The position numbers and the translations under genes are program-made. From NCBI GenBank assembly GCA_947498415.1, contig CANMKB010000011.1:1-39911 (forward strand): DNA of 39,911 nucleotides, written 5' to 3'. This document shows, in pieces, positions 17,049 through 25,275 of the stretch. This DNA is from an uncultured Paracoccaceae bacterium. GTDB taxonomy: Bacteria > Pseudomonadota > Alphaproteobacteria > Rhodobacterales > Rhodobacteraceae. The notes beneath the pieces are model-generated. The model saw nothing but the letters and a program-made list of their open reading frames with translations, ran no database searches and was not told the origin of the DNA. Position 1 is the stretch's first letter, and each line of letters starts with the position of its first letter.

Positions 17049-17803
17049 TGCCAGAAATCAAAGTTGATAATCTGACCCATACCTTTGGCAAAGGTGGCCC
17101 AGATGCGCTGACCGTGCTGGATAATATTGACCTGACCTTTGAATCGGGCAGCTTCAATTCAATCATCGGCACCTCAGGCTGCGGGAAATCAACCCTGCTC
17201 AAGATGATGGCGGGTTTGTTTGAACCCTCTGACGGAGAGATGACTTTGGATGGCAACATCATCCAAGGCACAGATCGCCGCCGCGGCATGGTCTTTCAGC
17301 AAGATGCGGTTTTCCCTTGGATGACCGTTGCGAAAAACATCTCTTATGGTCCACGCTTGCGGGGCGTTCCTAAATCTGAACAAGCCGAGATCGAGGCCAA
17401 ATGGACGGAAATGGTCGGCCTGAAAGGCTTTGAAAACCGCTGGCCGCGCGAGCTGTCGGGCGGGATGCGCAAGCGGGTCGATATCGGCCGCGTTTACGCG
17501 AATGACCCTGATGTTTTGCTGATGGATGAACCCTTTGGGGCATTGGATGCACAAACCAAAGAGCGGATGCAGTCTGATCTTTTGGAAACATGGGGCCAGT
17601 CCAAAAAGACAGTGGTCTTTGTGACCCACGACATCGAAGAAGCGATTTTCTTGTCGGACAAGATCGTTGTTCTGTCTTCGCGTCCGGGCCGCGTCCATCA
17701 TATCGAAGAGGTGAACCTCCCACGTCCACGCACCAATGACATGCGTTTGACCGACGAGTTCCTAGAGATCAAACGCCGGCTTTGGGCCATGTTGGATCAC
17801 TAA
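17048..17803 (+). CDS. ABC transporter ATP-binding protein, SsuB/TauB-like
   Basis: This 251-residue nucleotide-binding subunit powers the preceding permease. Walker A is GTSGCGKST (41-49), the Q-loop is VFQQDAVFPW, the signature is LSGGM (136-140), Walker B is LLMDEP (157-162) and the switch His is His194 (VTHD). The sequence matches the nitrate/sulfonate/taurine importer ATPases in length and motifs. It is the last gene of the operon and is followed by an intrinsic terminator. Confidence 0.93.
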   Translation: MPEIKVDNLTHTFGKGGPDALTVLDNIDLTFESGSFNSIIGTSGCGKSTLLKMMAGLFEPSDGEMTLDGNIIQGTDRRRGMVFQQDAVFPWMTVAKNISYGPRLRGVPKSEQAEIEAKWTEMVGLKGFENRWPRELSGGMRKRVDIGRVYANDPDVLLMDEPFGALDAQTKERMQSDLLETWGQSKKTVVFVTHDIEEAIFLSDKIVVLSSRPGRVHHIEEVNLPRPRTNDMRLTDEFLEIKRRLWAMLDH

Positions 17804-17824
17804 GCGACATCACAACAACCCACG

Positions 17825-17854
17825 GGGCGCATTTCAGATGCGCCCTTTCTTTTG
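17825..17854 (+). terminator. Intrinsic terminator after the taurine-type ABC operon
   Basis: An 8-bp stem GGGCGCAT/ATGCGCCC with loop TTCAG is followed by TTTCTTTT. It sits 22 bp after the ATPase stop and just before the convergent LysR gene end, which it may also serve. Confidence 0.85.
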
Positions 17855-17858
17855 CTCG

Positions 17859-18764
17859 CTAAACTCGGTTAACGCTGCCCTGCATCCAACGGCACAACGT
17901 ATCTACATTCGCGTTGGCGACACCCGCAGGTGTGACTAGATAATAGCTATTGTCCGTCGACATCGGCTCAGGATTCAGTTGAACAAGCTGCCCCGTTTCA
18001 AGCTCATGTTCGATCAAATAGGTCGGCACAAGCCCCGCACCCAATCCCGCAATCGCCCCCGCGATAATCATGCTGAACTGGTCAAAATACTTACCCCGCA
18101 ATACATCAGGTTTGTCCACACCAAAGCGCTCAAAGAAATCTGACCAAGCCGTAGGGCGCGTATAAAGGTGCAAAAGCGGTAAGTCGGATAGCCCCTCCAA
18201 ACCCGCACTTTGATGGTTTTCAATCAGGTGCGGGGCGCCCACCGCCACCAGCGATTCTGAACATAGAAACTGCATATCGGCATCCGGCCAGTTTGGCTTT
18301 CCAAAATGTACTGCCATATCAAATTGCGCTGCGCTCAGGTCAAACGGCTCGTGGCGCGTCGACAAATTGATTTCAATTTCGGGGTGCGCACCTGCAAAGG
18401 CCGGCAAGCGCGGGATCAACCAGCGGCTTGCGAAAGTTGGTAAACAGGCCACGCGCAGGGCAGTGCCCGCGCCCCCAGCAGAAATCGCCCGCAACATCGT
18501 GAGGCGTATATTCTCAAGATCCACCGCCAGATCAGAGGCCAAATTGCGCCCTGGCGCCGTCAACACCACGCGGCGACCCACCCGTTGAAACAGCTCTACC
18601 CCAACGGCTTGCTCCACTTCTTTCACCTGTCGGCTAATTGCCCCTTGGGTCAGGTTCAGCTCCTGGGCGGCGCGGGTGAAACTTTCATAGCGCGCCGCAG
18701 CCTCAAAGCTGCGCAACACATTATAAGACGGCAAATTTCGACGTGGAAAATGGGACATAACCAT
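17859..18764 (-). CDS. LysR-family transcriptional regulator (GcvA-like)
   Basis: This 301-residue regulator has the LysR winged HTH at its N-terminus (SFEAAARYESFTRAAQELNL then TQGAISRQVKEVEQ). The effector-binding domain continues to the end, with VACLPTFASRWLIPRLPAF typical of the GcvA subgroup. ATG 18764 and ATG 18758 are both possible starts; neither has a clear ribosome site. It is transcribed divergently from the aldehyde dehydrogenase gene, the classic LysR layout. A 22-bp palindrome lies between them, so it most likely controls that dehydrogenase. The effector may be a lysine-pathway intermediate if the dehydrogenase is AmaB-like. Confidence 0.9.
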   Translation of the reverse strand: MVMSHFPRRNLPSYNVLRSFEAAARYESFTRAAQELNLTQGAISRQVKEVEQAVGVELFQRVGRRVVLTAPGRNLASDLAVDLENIRLTMLRAISAGGAGTALRVACLPTFASRWLIPRLPAFAGAHPEIEINLSTRHEPFDLSAAQFDMAVHFGKPNWPDADMQFLCSESLVAVGAPHLIENHQSAGLEGLSDLPLLHLYTRPTAWSDFFERFGVDKPDVLRGKYFDQFSMIIAGAIAGLGAGLVPTYLIEHELETGQLVQLNPEPMSTDNSYYLVTPAGVANANVDTLCRWMQGSVNRV

Positions 18765-18809
18765 ATGATGCTTTGGGAACGGCTCGCGCTCAAGGCTTAT
18801 CCATGCAGT

Positions 18810-18831
18810 TTACTCATCAATTGTTGAGTAA
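18810..18831. promoter_or_regulatory. LysR-type operator between the regulator and the aldehyde dehydrogenase
   Basis: TTACTCA-N8-TGAGTAA is a perfect 7-bp inverted repeat, 22 bp in all. It lies 46 bp upstream of the LysR start and 82 bp upstream of the dehydrogenase start. Its size, symmetry and place fit a LysR recognition site. Confidence 0.6.
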
Positions 18832-18913
18832 TTGTGCATTTTACAGGCCCCAGAATTGCCTCATCATTACAAAAAAGCATCAATAGACCCATTCCCACGA
18901 CGGAGCCCGCATC

Positions 18914-20407
18914 ATGTCCCACCTCGATACATTAAACGCCAATGGTTTTACGCAATCTGAATTGTCCGGTGGCACGTTGGCCGTCCGCTCTCCGATTGAT
19001 GGGCAGGTTGTGGCGATGTTGCAGGAAACTTCGCCAGATCAAATGCCTGAAATCATCGCCAAAGCGCAAAGCGCATTTCAAGCTTGGCGTACAGTTCCAC
19101 CCCCGCGCCGAGGCGAATTGGTGCGTCTGTTGGGCGAAGAGCTGCGCGCCGCCAAGGATGACCTCGGCGCTCTCGTGACCCTAGAGGCCGGTAAAATCGT
19201 GTCCGAAGGGCTCGGCGAAGTGCAAGAGATGATCGACATCTGCGATTTCGCCGTGGGGCAAAGCCGTCAGCTTTATGGGCTCACCATCGCGTCTGAACGC
19301 CCGGGGCATCACATGTCTGAAACCTGGCATCCCATGGGGCCAGTGGGTGTCATCAGCGCCTTTAACTTCCCAGTTGCGGTCTGGTGCTGGAACACTGCGC
19401 TGGCGCTTGTGTGTGGCAATCCCGTGATCTGGAAACCCTCCGAGAAGTCCCCTCTCACCGCCTTGGCCTGTCAGAAAATCATGGACCGCGCGTTGGCCCG
19501 GTTTGGTGATGCGCCCGAAGGGCTATCGCAAGTGGTCGTCGGCGGCGCCGAGATTGGCGAAGCCTTGGTGAACAGCAAAAAGGTTCCGATTGTTTCAGCC
19601 ACCGGCTCAACCCGGATGGGCAGCATCGTTGGCCCAAAAGTGGCCGCGCGTTGGGGCAGGGCGATTTTGGAATTGGGTGGCAACAATGCGATGATCGTTG
19701 CGCCTTCGGCTGATCTTGAAATGGCCGTGCGCGCCATCGTGTTTTCCGCCGTCGGCACCGCAGGCCAGCGCTGCACCACCCTGCGCCGTTTGATCGTGCA
19801 TTCCTCGGTCAAAGACACATTGGTTTCAAAACTCAAATCCGCCTATGCCAGCTTGCCCATCGGGGATCCACGTAAAGAGGGCACTTTAATTGGCCCCTTG
19901 GTAGATCACGCATCCGGCGATGCCATGCAAGCGGCGCTTACCAGCGCAACAGCCGAAGGAGGGCAAGTTTTCGGCGGCGAGGTTGCACAGGGTGTGGACA
20001 GCGGTGTCTATATGCGCCCGGCACTGGTTGAAATGCCCGGCCAAACAGCAACCGTCAAAGCAGAAACATTTGCCCCCATCCTATATGTCATGGCCTATGA
20101 CACCTTGGACGAGGCGATCGACATGCAAAACGATGTGCCGCAGGGCCTATCCTCCTGCATCTTCACGATGGACGTGCGAGAGGCCAATGCCTTTGTCTCG
20201 GCCTCAGGGTCTGACTGCGGGATCGCCAACGTCAACATTGGCCCCTCGGGCGCTGAAATTGGCGGCGCCTTTGGCGGAGAAAAAGAAACCGGCGGAGGAC
20301 GTGAAAGCGGATCGGACGCATGGAAAGGCTACATGAGGCGCCAAACCTCTACGGTGAACTACTCTGCCGAGCTACCGCTTGCGCAGGGTGTACAGTTCGA
20401 CATCTAA
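18914..20407 (+). CDS. Aldehyde dehydrogenase, ALDH7/AmaB-like (aminoadipate-semialdehyde dehydrogenase)
   Basis: This 497-residue NAD(P)+-dependent aldehyde dehydrogenase has catalytic Cys287 in GTAGQRCTTLRRL and general base Glu253 in LELGGNNA. The region MGPVGVISAFNFPVAVWCWN (141-160) and the C-terminal block NVNIGPSGAEIGGAFGGEKE are characteristic of the antiquitin/ALDH7 group. That group oxidises alpha-aminoadipate semialdehyde (piperideine-6-carboxylate) in lysine and pipecolate breakdown. ATG 18914 has GGAG about 9 bases upstream. It stands alone, controlled by the divergent LysR gene. No other lysine-degradation gene is visible on this replicon, so its partners would be elsewhere in the genome. 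Confidence 0.9.
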   Translation: MSHLDTLNANGFTQSELSGGTLAVRSPIDGQVVAMLQETSPDQMPEIIAKAQSAFQAWRTVPPPRRGELVRLLGEELRAAKDDLGALVTLEAGKIVSEGLGEVQEMIDICDFAVGQSRQLYGLTIASERPGHHMSETWHPMGPVGVISAFNFPVAVWCWNTALALVCGNPVIWKPSEKSPLTALACQKIMDRALARFGDAPEGLSQVVVGGAEIGEALVNSKKVPIVSATGSTRMGSIVGPKVAARWGRAILELGGNNAMIVAPSADLEMAVRAIVFSAVGTAGQRCTTLRRLIVHSSVKDTLVSKLKSAYASLPIGDPRKEGTLIGPLVDHASGDAMQAALTSATAEGGQVFGGEVAQGVDSGVYMRPALVEMPGQTATVKAETFAPILYVMAYDTLDEAIDMQNDVPQGLSSCIFTMDVREANAFVSASGSDCGIANVNIGPSGAEIGGAFGGEKETGGGRESGSDAWKGYMRRQTSTVNYSAELPLAQGVQFDI

Positions 20408-20653
20408 TCCCCTCCTAAGGCTTTCCCGCTTTGAAACACCGCATGTGCCAATATTCCCACAGTTGATGGGCCAGTATTGGCGCTATTTACGGATTAGATC
20501 GCGAGATAGAGCAGAGAATTTATTGCTTAAACGTTAAACAATGCAATACGCTTAAGGTTGAAAACAACTTACGGCTAGAAATCCCTGTGGGCGAAATAGC
20601 ATTTCGGCGCAAAACGGATTCTGCATTGATTAATGAAGTGATGAGACGAGCCA

Positions 20654-22306
20654 GTGCCTGCGCCTAAAGAATTTAACTTGGATGACCTTCAGGCCTATAT
20701 GGAACGGGTCGAAGCATCAGGTGTTTTTGGGCGCAGCAAACGGCGGTTGCGTCTGTTATCTCACCTCATTCATTCAGAACTCGAAGGCCAAGGCGATCGC
20801 CTAAAAGCCTATTCGATTGGCTTAGACATTTTCGACAAATCTGCCGATTTTGACCCTGCTTCTGATAGCGTAGTGCGCGTCGAAATGGGGCGTTTGCGTT
20901 CAGCAATCGCCCTATTTGAAGCTAGCGAATTTGCGGACACACGGATGGTGGTCGACATTCCTGTAGGCAGCTACCGGCCCGCCATGTCTTTGCGCACAAG
21001 CTCTGCACAACCGACCAGCGCACAAATCAAAAACCCTGAGCCCACGCGCATAATGCGCAAACCGATCTGGCTGGGCTTTGCAGCCTTAGTGATCGGGGTG
21101 GTTCTGTTTTTGGGTTTCTTTCTTCAGCGTGATAGCTCTCCGGCCACAGGTTTGACGGTTCAAGTCAGCACCGCGGATCAGGACGACCCCCATGTGCAAG
21201 TCATGAAATCCCAATTGATGCAGGCCCTGTCACGATCCAAAGCGATTGGCGTTGTTGATGGTGATGCCAGCAAACGCAACGCGGCTGCTTTTGAAATTCG
21301 CCTGCGCCACCTTCATGACGAACAAGGGGTGCGTTTGTTGACCGATCTGGTCGAAACCGAAACGGGGCAAATCATTTGGGGTCATGCGACCGTTGCAGCA
21401 GACGACGCAGCGCTTGCAGACAGCATCGAAAACCAACTTGCCCGCGAACTTCGGGTGCGGGTTTTTGGCGCCTCGAAAGCCTTCCTTCAGGAATTGGACC
21501 CAAAAGACATGTCACCCGAGGCCCTGTTTGTCTTGGCCACATGGGTGCCCGGCCCGGCTGAATCGACAATCGTCTGGGAAGAGAAACGCATTGAATTTGC
21601 GAAAATGGCGCTAAAGCAAGACCCCGCGTTTGGATCGGCCCATTCCGTGCTGGCCGATAAGCTGGCCTATTTGGCAAATGTCTATGCCCCGGCAGACACC
21701 TCTGAAAACCGCAAAGCCGCCCTTAACCACGCACAACGCGCGATGGATCTATCGCCACTTGACCCCGATGTGATGTTTAACGTGGCCCAAGCCCACTGGC
21801 ACAGCGGCCGCATCGCCGAAAGTCACGGCGCGATGGGGCGCGTCATTGAACTTGATGCCAGCCACGATCTGGCACGTTTTTTGCATCAGATGATTCCCTA
21901 CACCTGCGCCACCGCACCAGATGAGATCGTCGAATGGGCAACAGATTTTGATGCGAACTTGTCACCAGACAACCCAATTCGCTGGCTAACGCTCACGTGG
22001 ATTGGGTGGCTGCACGCCTATCGCGCCGAATGGGACGAGGCGCTTGTGGCCGAAGAAGCGGCCGCGCGAATCTTCCAAATCCCCTACACGTTTATGCGTC
22101 GTGCCATGGTGCTCCATCAGCTTGGGCGCACAGAAGAGGCCATCAACGTGATTGAAATGCAAAATACGAACTGGGCGGCGTTTGACCCTCAGCACTACAT
22201 CGCGCATTCCATCCCGCGGCTTTGTCAGGAAACCCCAAATCCCAAGGTGTTTGTCACCTACTATCAAGATTTGGCAGAGGCGTTGCGAAACCCCTCAAGA
22301 GATTGA
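20654..22306 (+). CDS. Membrane-anchored TPR protein with cyclase-type N-terminal domain
   Basis: This 550-residue protein has three parts. Residues 10-110 resemble the N-terminal domain found in many alphaproteobacterial signalling proteins (LKAYSIGLDIFDKSADFDP, then VVRVEMGRLRSAI). One transmembrane helix lies at about 138-157. The periplasmic part begins with a TolB-like segment and continues with tetratricopeptide-type helices from about residue 290. The layout suggests a cytoplasmic sensing or DNA-binding-like head tied to a periplasmic protein-interaction domain, but the function is not known. The start is GTG 20654 with only a weak GAGACGAG ribosome site. About 245 bp of AT-rich sequence without a gene precedes it, and a perfect 8-bp hairpin follows. 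Confidence 0.75.
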   Translation: MPAPKEFNLDDLQAYMERVEASGVFGRSKRRLRLLSHLIHSELEGQGDRLKAYSIGLDIFDKSADFDPASDSVVRVEMGRLRSAIALFEASEFADTRMVVDIPVGSYRPAMSLRTSSAQPTSAQIKNPEPTRIMRKPIWLGFAALVIGVVLFLGFFLQRDSSPATGLTVQVSTADQDDPHVQVMKSQLMQALSRSKAIGVVDGDASKRNAAAFEIRLRHLHDEQGVRLLTDLVETETGQIIWGHATVAADDAALADSIENQLARELRVRVFGASKAFLQELDPKDMSPEALFVLATWVPGPAESTIVWEEKRIEFAKMALKQDPAFGSAHSVLADKLAYLANVYAPADTSENRKAALNHAQRAMDLSPLDPDVMFNVAQAHWHSGRIAESHGAMGRVIELDASHDLARFLHQMIPYTCATAPDEIVEWATDFDANLSPDNPIRWLTLTWIGWLHAYRAEWDEALVAEEAAARIFQIPYTFMRRAMVLHQLGRTEEAINVIEMQNTNWAAFDPQHYIAHSIPRLCQETPNPKVFVTYYQDLAEALRNPSRD

Positions 22307-22343
22307 AATTAAAAGACAAATAAAGATGTAACATGTGACAAAC

Positions 22344-22365
22344 CTCTGAAACCTATTTTTCAGAG
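22344..22365. terminator. Hairpin after the TPR protein gene
   Basis: CTCTGAAA-N6-TTTCAGAG is a perfect 8-bp stem 38 bp after the TPR gene stop. It lacks a downstream U-run, so it may be a rho-independent terminator of poor quality or an mRNA-stabilising hairpin. Confidence 0.4.
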
Positions 22366-22415
22366 AACAGTTCCGTCATCTCTACGCTTGAAACACCTCA
22401 GCGTCAGGGAACAAC

Positions 22416-22709
22416 ATGACGGACAAAAAATCGATACCAACAGGCGAATTCACCGACATTGAAATGTCGCTGATCAATAACCTTCGAGCGCATGTCGCTG
22501 GCGCCCTAAAGGCGTATCACCCAGTCGAGCAGCACAGGTTGCTTCTTGGGGTTGCCAGCGAACTGGTCGACGAAGCGGCCGATTTGGTTGCTATATCACG
22601 CCCCGGGATGCGGGTGGTTGAATTGGGGCTCTTGGCCGAACGGATCACTCACGTCGCCCTTGGAATCGAACCACCCCAAACAGAGACACTACCAAATCCA
22701 TCGGATTAA
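22416..22709 (+). CDS. Small hypothetical protein (97 aa)
   Basis: I do not recognise this protein. It is 97 residues long, acidic to neutral, with no membrane segment or Cys. A central helical stretch (LRAHVAGALKAYHPVEQHRL) and the repeated DEAADL/LLAERI pattern suggest an all-helical fold. ATG 22416 follows a weak GGGAAC ribosome site. It ends in front of a clear intrinsic terminator (22752-22782), which supports it as a real, separately transcribed unit. Confidence 0.55.
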   Translation: MTDKKSIPTGEFTDIEMSLINNLRAHVAGALKAYHPVEQHRLLLGVASELVDEAADLVAISRPGMRVVELGLLAERITHVALGIEPPQTETLPNPSD

Positions 22710-22751
22710 TGCATCGCTCAGACCCAACCCTAGAACAGTTCGTTCAACAAT

Positions 22752-22782
22752 CGGTCTTCGCAATGCGAAGGCCGTTTTATTT
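22752..22782 (+). terminator. Intrinsic terminator between two small genes
   Basis: A 10-bp stem CGGTCTTCGC/GCGAAGGCCG with one T-G pair and loop AAT is followed by TTTTATTT. It is a textbook rho-independent terminator for the 97-residue gene. Confidence 0.85.
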
Positions 22783-22809
22783 GCGAATTCAAAAAAGAGG
22801 ACACGACAA

Positions 22810-23001
22810 ATGAACAACCTAAAACCCTTTCCAATTCCGTCTTTGCCCGAACAGCACAAAGATCAGCATCCCGTCTGGGCCCTCGCTGTTCTTGAGGATC
22901 TGCGCCTGATGTTTGAGGCAGACGGAAACCGCTGTTGCCAATCTGCCATCGAAGACGCGATCCAAAAAGTTGAAACAACCCTCGTTGCGCCCCAAGCCTA
23001 G
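22810..23001 (+). CDS. Small hypothetical protein (63 aa)
   Basis: This is an unrecognised 63-residue reading frame starting at ATG 22810 with AGAGGA about 7 bases upstream. It contains one CC pair in the segment FEADGNRCCQSAIEDAIQK and a predicted helical middle. It follows the terminator at 22752-22782 and precedes the cobalamin riboswitch region. The good ribosome site and short intergenic distances support it, but no family is evident. Confidence 0.5.
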   Translation: MNNLKPFPIPSLPEQHKDQHPVWALAVLEDLRLMFEADGNRCCQSAIEDAIQKVETTLVAPQA

Positions 23002-23152
23002 GCGCAACGATTTCCACACAGACTGTTGCCAAAATCAGCCCCCGTCCCCGATTTCCCAAAATTGCGCCAAACCGACGCGTCTTCCCGTCATTTTCGTCTC
23101 CCGTCGAATTTAAGATGGACTCGGTGCCCACCTTGTGCGACCTAAAGGCTCT

Positions 23153-23334
23153 GATGGTGTCTAGGTGCATGATGGACTTAGACTGAAAAAGGAACGCGGT
23201 GCGGTGCCCAAGGGTGCCAATTCCGTGACTGCCCCCGCAACTGTAGGCGGCGAGCGACCCCGAAGTGATCCACTGGGCGAAACCCTGGGAAGGATCGGGA
23301 GAGCGACGACCCGCAAGTCAGGAGACCTGCCATC
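23153..23334 (+). ncRNA. Cobalamin (adenosylcobalamin) riboswitch
   Basis: The core elements of the cobalamin aptamer occur in order. P1 is GATGG (23153-23157) pairing with CCATC (23330-23334), followed by TCTAGGTGC. Next come GGAACGCGGTG, then TGCCCCCGCAACTGTAGGCGG, and finally the B12 box AGTCAGGAGACCTGCC (about 23316-23331). Downstream, CCAGG-N8-CCTGG and GGAGG just before 23378 could form the expression platform. The aptamer precedes a small membrane protein gene and an ABC metal importer, so that operon should be switched off when cobalamin is abundant. Confidence 0.93.
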
Positions 23335-23449
23335 GAAAGAAATTTTCTAACCCAGGCGGGGTGTCCTGGATGGAGGCATGAATGTACCAGACGTCTCACG
23401 TCGACCTAAAACCGATCGTTCCCGCGGCCCCGAATTCACGGAGGTGGCT

Positions 23450-23626
23450 ATGAACTCGATTTCCAATATCACAGCTGCAGACCAGACACCTGACTGGCAA
23501 GCCGACACCACACCAATCGTAGTACAGAAAACGTCATGTTTTACTGAACTCAGCACGATTGGCCTGATGGGTGGCGCAGTTGTCCTGTCTGGGGCACTTT
23601 GGCTCGCGATTATCGCTGTCCTTTGA
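23450..23626 (+). CDS. Small single-pass membrane protein, riboswitch-controlled
   Basis: This 58-residue protein has a hydrophilic N-terminus and one C-terminal transmembrane helix (IGLMGGAVVLSGALWLAIIA). I chose ATG 23450 because a GGAGGTG ribosome site is well placed; the frame is open back to ATG 23378, near a second GGAGG. It is the first gene after the cobalamin riboswitch. Its stop overlaps the ATPase start (TGATG). Small one-helix proteins accompany some cobalt and nickel transporters (for example CbtB and CbiN), but this one lacks the His-rich motif of CbtB. Its role as a transporter accessory is inferred from position only. Confidence 0.7.
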   Translation: MNSISNITAADQTPDWQADTTPIVVQKTSCFTELSTIGLMGGAVVLSGALWLAIIAVL

Positions 23627-24390
23627 TGCAACCGGTATTTCAGGTCCAAGACCTTTCTCTTGGTTATCCCAACAAGGTGCTGTTCCAGCACCTGTCTTTT
23701 GAAATCCAATCGGGCACAACCCTGGCCGTTTTGGGTGCCAACGGGTCTGGCAAAAGCACATTTGTCAAAATGATGCTGAACCTTCTGTCCCCGTTGTCAG
23801 GCACAGTGAACTGGCCCGAAGGGCGCCCGCGCGAGATCGGGTATCTTGCACAAATGGCCGACTTTGACAGTCGCTTCCCGATCCGTGTTCGGGATTTGGC
23901 AGCGATGGGCGCGTGGGGTGGGTTTGGCCTGCGCCGCCGTCTAGACAAAGCGGGGCACATGCGCGTGTCAGCCGCACTCGAAGAGGCCGGCGTTCTGTCG
24001 ATCTCAGATCAGCCCATTCACACATTGTCCGGTGGGCAGTTGCAGCGCACCCTATTTGCAAGGGTAATCCTGCAAGACGCACCGCTGATCTTGCTGGATG
24101 AACCGTTTGCCGCCGTCGACCAACACACCGAGGCGCATCTTTTGACGATCATCGACCGCTGGCGCGCCGAAGGCCGCGCTGTTGTCTTGGTCATCCACGA
24201 TCTTTCCTCTGTGCTTGATCACTGCACACACGCCCTTTTGCTGGGGGGTGGGCAGGCGACCCATGGCTCTGTCGCAGACGTGCTGACCCCAGATCGCCTT
24301 GTGCGGCAAAAATACATGTCTGAAAGCCAGGCCGCCTGGATGTTCAAAGGATCATCCGCGTCCTCAAGCAAGGAACCATTCAATGTTTGA
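23626..24390 (+). CDS. Metal ABC transporter ATP-binding protein (ZnuC/SitB-like)
   Basis: This 254-residue ATPase of the manganese/zinc/iron ABC importer family has Walker A GANGSGKST (37-45), signature LSGGQ (134-138), Walker B LILLDEP (154-160) and switch His191. ATG 23626 overlaps the stop of the small membrane gene; no separate ribosome site is seen, so translational coupling is likely. The gene overlaps the permease start by 8 bases. With the riboswitch upstream, the metal may be cobalt and not zinc or manganese. Confidence 0.93.
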   Translation: MQPVFQVQDLSLGYPNKVLFQHLSFEIQSGTTLAVLGANGSGKSTFVKMMLNLLSPLSGTVNWPEGRPREIGYLAQMADFDSRFPIRVRDLAAMGAWGGFGLRRRLDKAGHMRVSAALEEAGVLSISDQPIHTLSGGQLQRTLFARVILQDAPLILLDEPFAAVDQHTEAHLLTIIDRWRAEGRAVVLVIHDLSSVLDHCTHALLLGGGQATHGSVADVLTPDRLVRQKYMSESQAAWMFKGSSASSSKEPFNV

Positions 24391-25258
24391 GTTCTTTGCC
24401 GAAATGTGGGGCTTTGCCTTTATGCAACGCGCCTTTGTGGCCACAACGGTTCTATCTGCGTCGGTGGCACCGGTGGGCGCCTTCCTTGTCTTACGGCGCT
24501 TGTCGTTGGCAGGCGAGGCGATGGCCCATGCGATCACACCGGGGATTGTCATTGGCTTTGTCACCGCCGGGCTTTCGGTGATGTCATTGCTGGTGGGGGG
24601 CCTGATCGCCGGCGTCGGCGTGGCCATTCTAACGGCCCTATTGGCCCGCAAAACCATTCTGCGCAGCGATGCAAGCCTTGCCTCGCTGTACCTTATCGCC
24701 CTTGCCGCTGGGATCTTTATCTTATCGGCCGCCGGATCTGCGGTGCCCCTGAAAAGCTTCTTGTTTGGCTCTATTCTTGGCATCGATGACCCGTCACTGA
24801 TGTTGGTGGGCGGCGTGGCCACCATCACCCTGCTCAGCTTTTCTGTTTTGCTGCGCCCGCTGATTGTCAGCACCTGTGACCCTGTGTTCTTTGAGGCCCG
24901 CACACGCTGGCCGTGGCTGGTGGATCAGGGCTTTATGCTGCTGTTGGTGCTCAACTTGCTGGCTGCCTTTAAAACCCTTGGCACCCTGATGGCCGTAGGC
25001 CTGATGATCTTGCCCGCCACAGCCGCGCGCTATTGGGCCTCGACGATCACCGGCCAACTTGTTTTGGGATTTGTATTTGCTTTGCTCAGCTGCTGGATTG
25101 GCCTGACCTTGTCATACATCTTCCCAGACACCCCATCCGGCCCTGCCATCGTTTTGGTCGCGGGCGCGATCTTTCTCATCTCTGTTGTCTCTGCCCCATT
25201 GGGATTTGGTCGCGTCTTTCGGCCACAGAGCACTCGAAATTCAACACACACACCGTAA
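24383..25258 (+). CDS. Metal ABC transporter permease (ZnuB/SitC-like, ABC-3 family)
   Basis: This 291-residue membrane protein has about eight hydrophobic helices and the ABC-3 family landmarks (LRRLSLAGEAMAHAITPGIV near residue 42, LKTLGTLMAVGLMILPAATA-like segment near residue 200). It forms the membrane path for a divalent metal. ATG 24383 is chosen for its AAGGA ribosome site and the family N-terminus; the frame is open further upstream inside the ATPase gene. The binding-protein gene begins 17 bp later. Confidence 0.93.
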   Translation: MFEFFAEMWGFAFMQRAFVATTVLSASVAPVGAFLVLRRLSLAGEAMAHAITPGIVIGFVTAGLSVMSLLVGGLIAGVGVAILTALLARKTILRSDASLASLYLIALAAGIFILSAAGSAVPLKSFLFGSILGIDDPSLMLVGGVATITLLSFSVLLRPLIVSTCDPVFFEARTRWPWLVDQGFMLLLVLNLLAAFKTLGTLMAVGLMILPATAARYWASTITGQLVLGFVFALLSCWIGLTLSYIFPDTPSGPAIVLVAGAIFLISVVSAPLGFGRVFRPQSTRNSTHTP

Positions 25259-25275
25259 ATTTAAACGAGGATGTA

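Noticed and set aside
22327..22340. Near-palindrome TGTAACATGTGACA upstream of the 97-residue gene
   Set aside because: One mismatch, no repeat elsewhere in the window and no matching regulator; too weak to call an operator.
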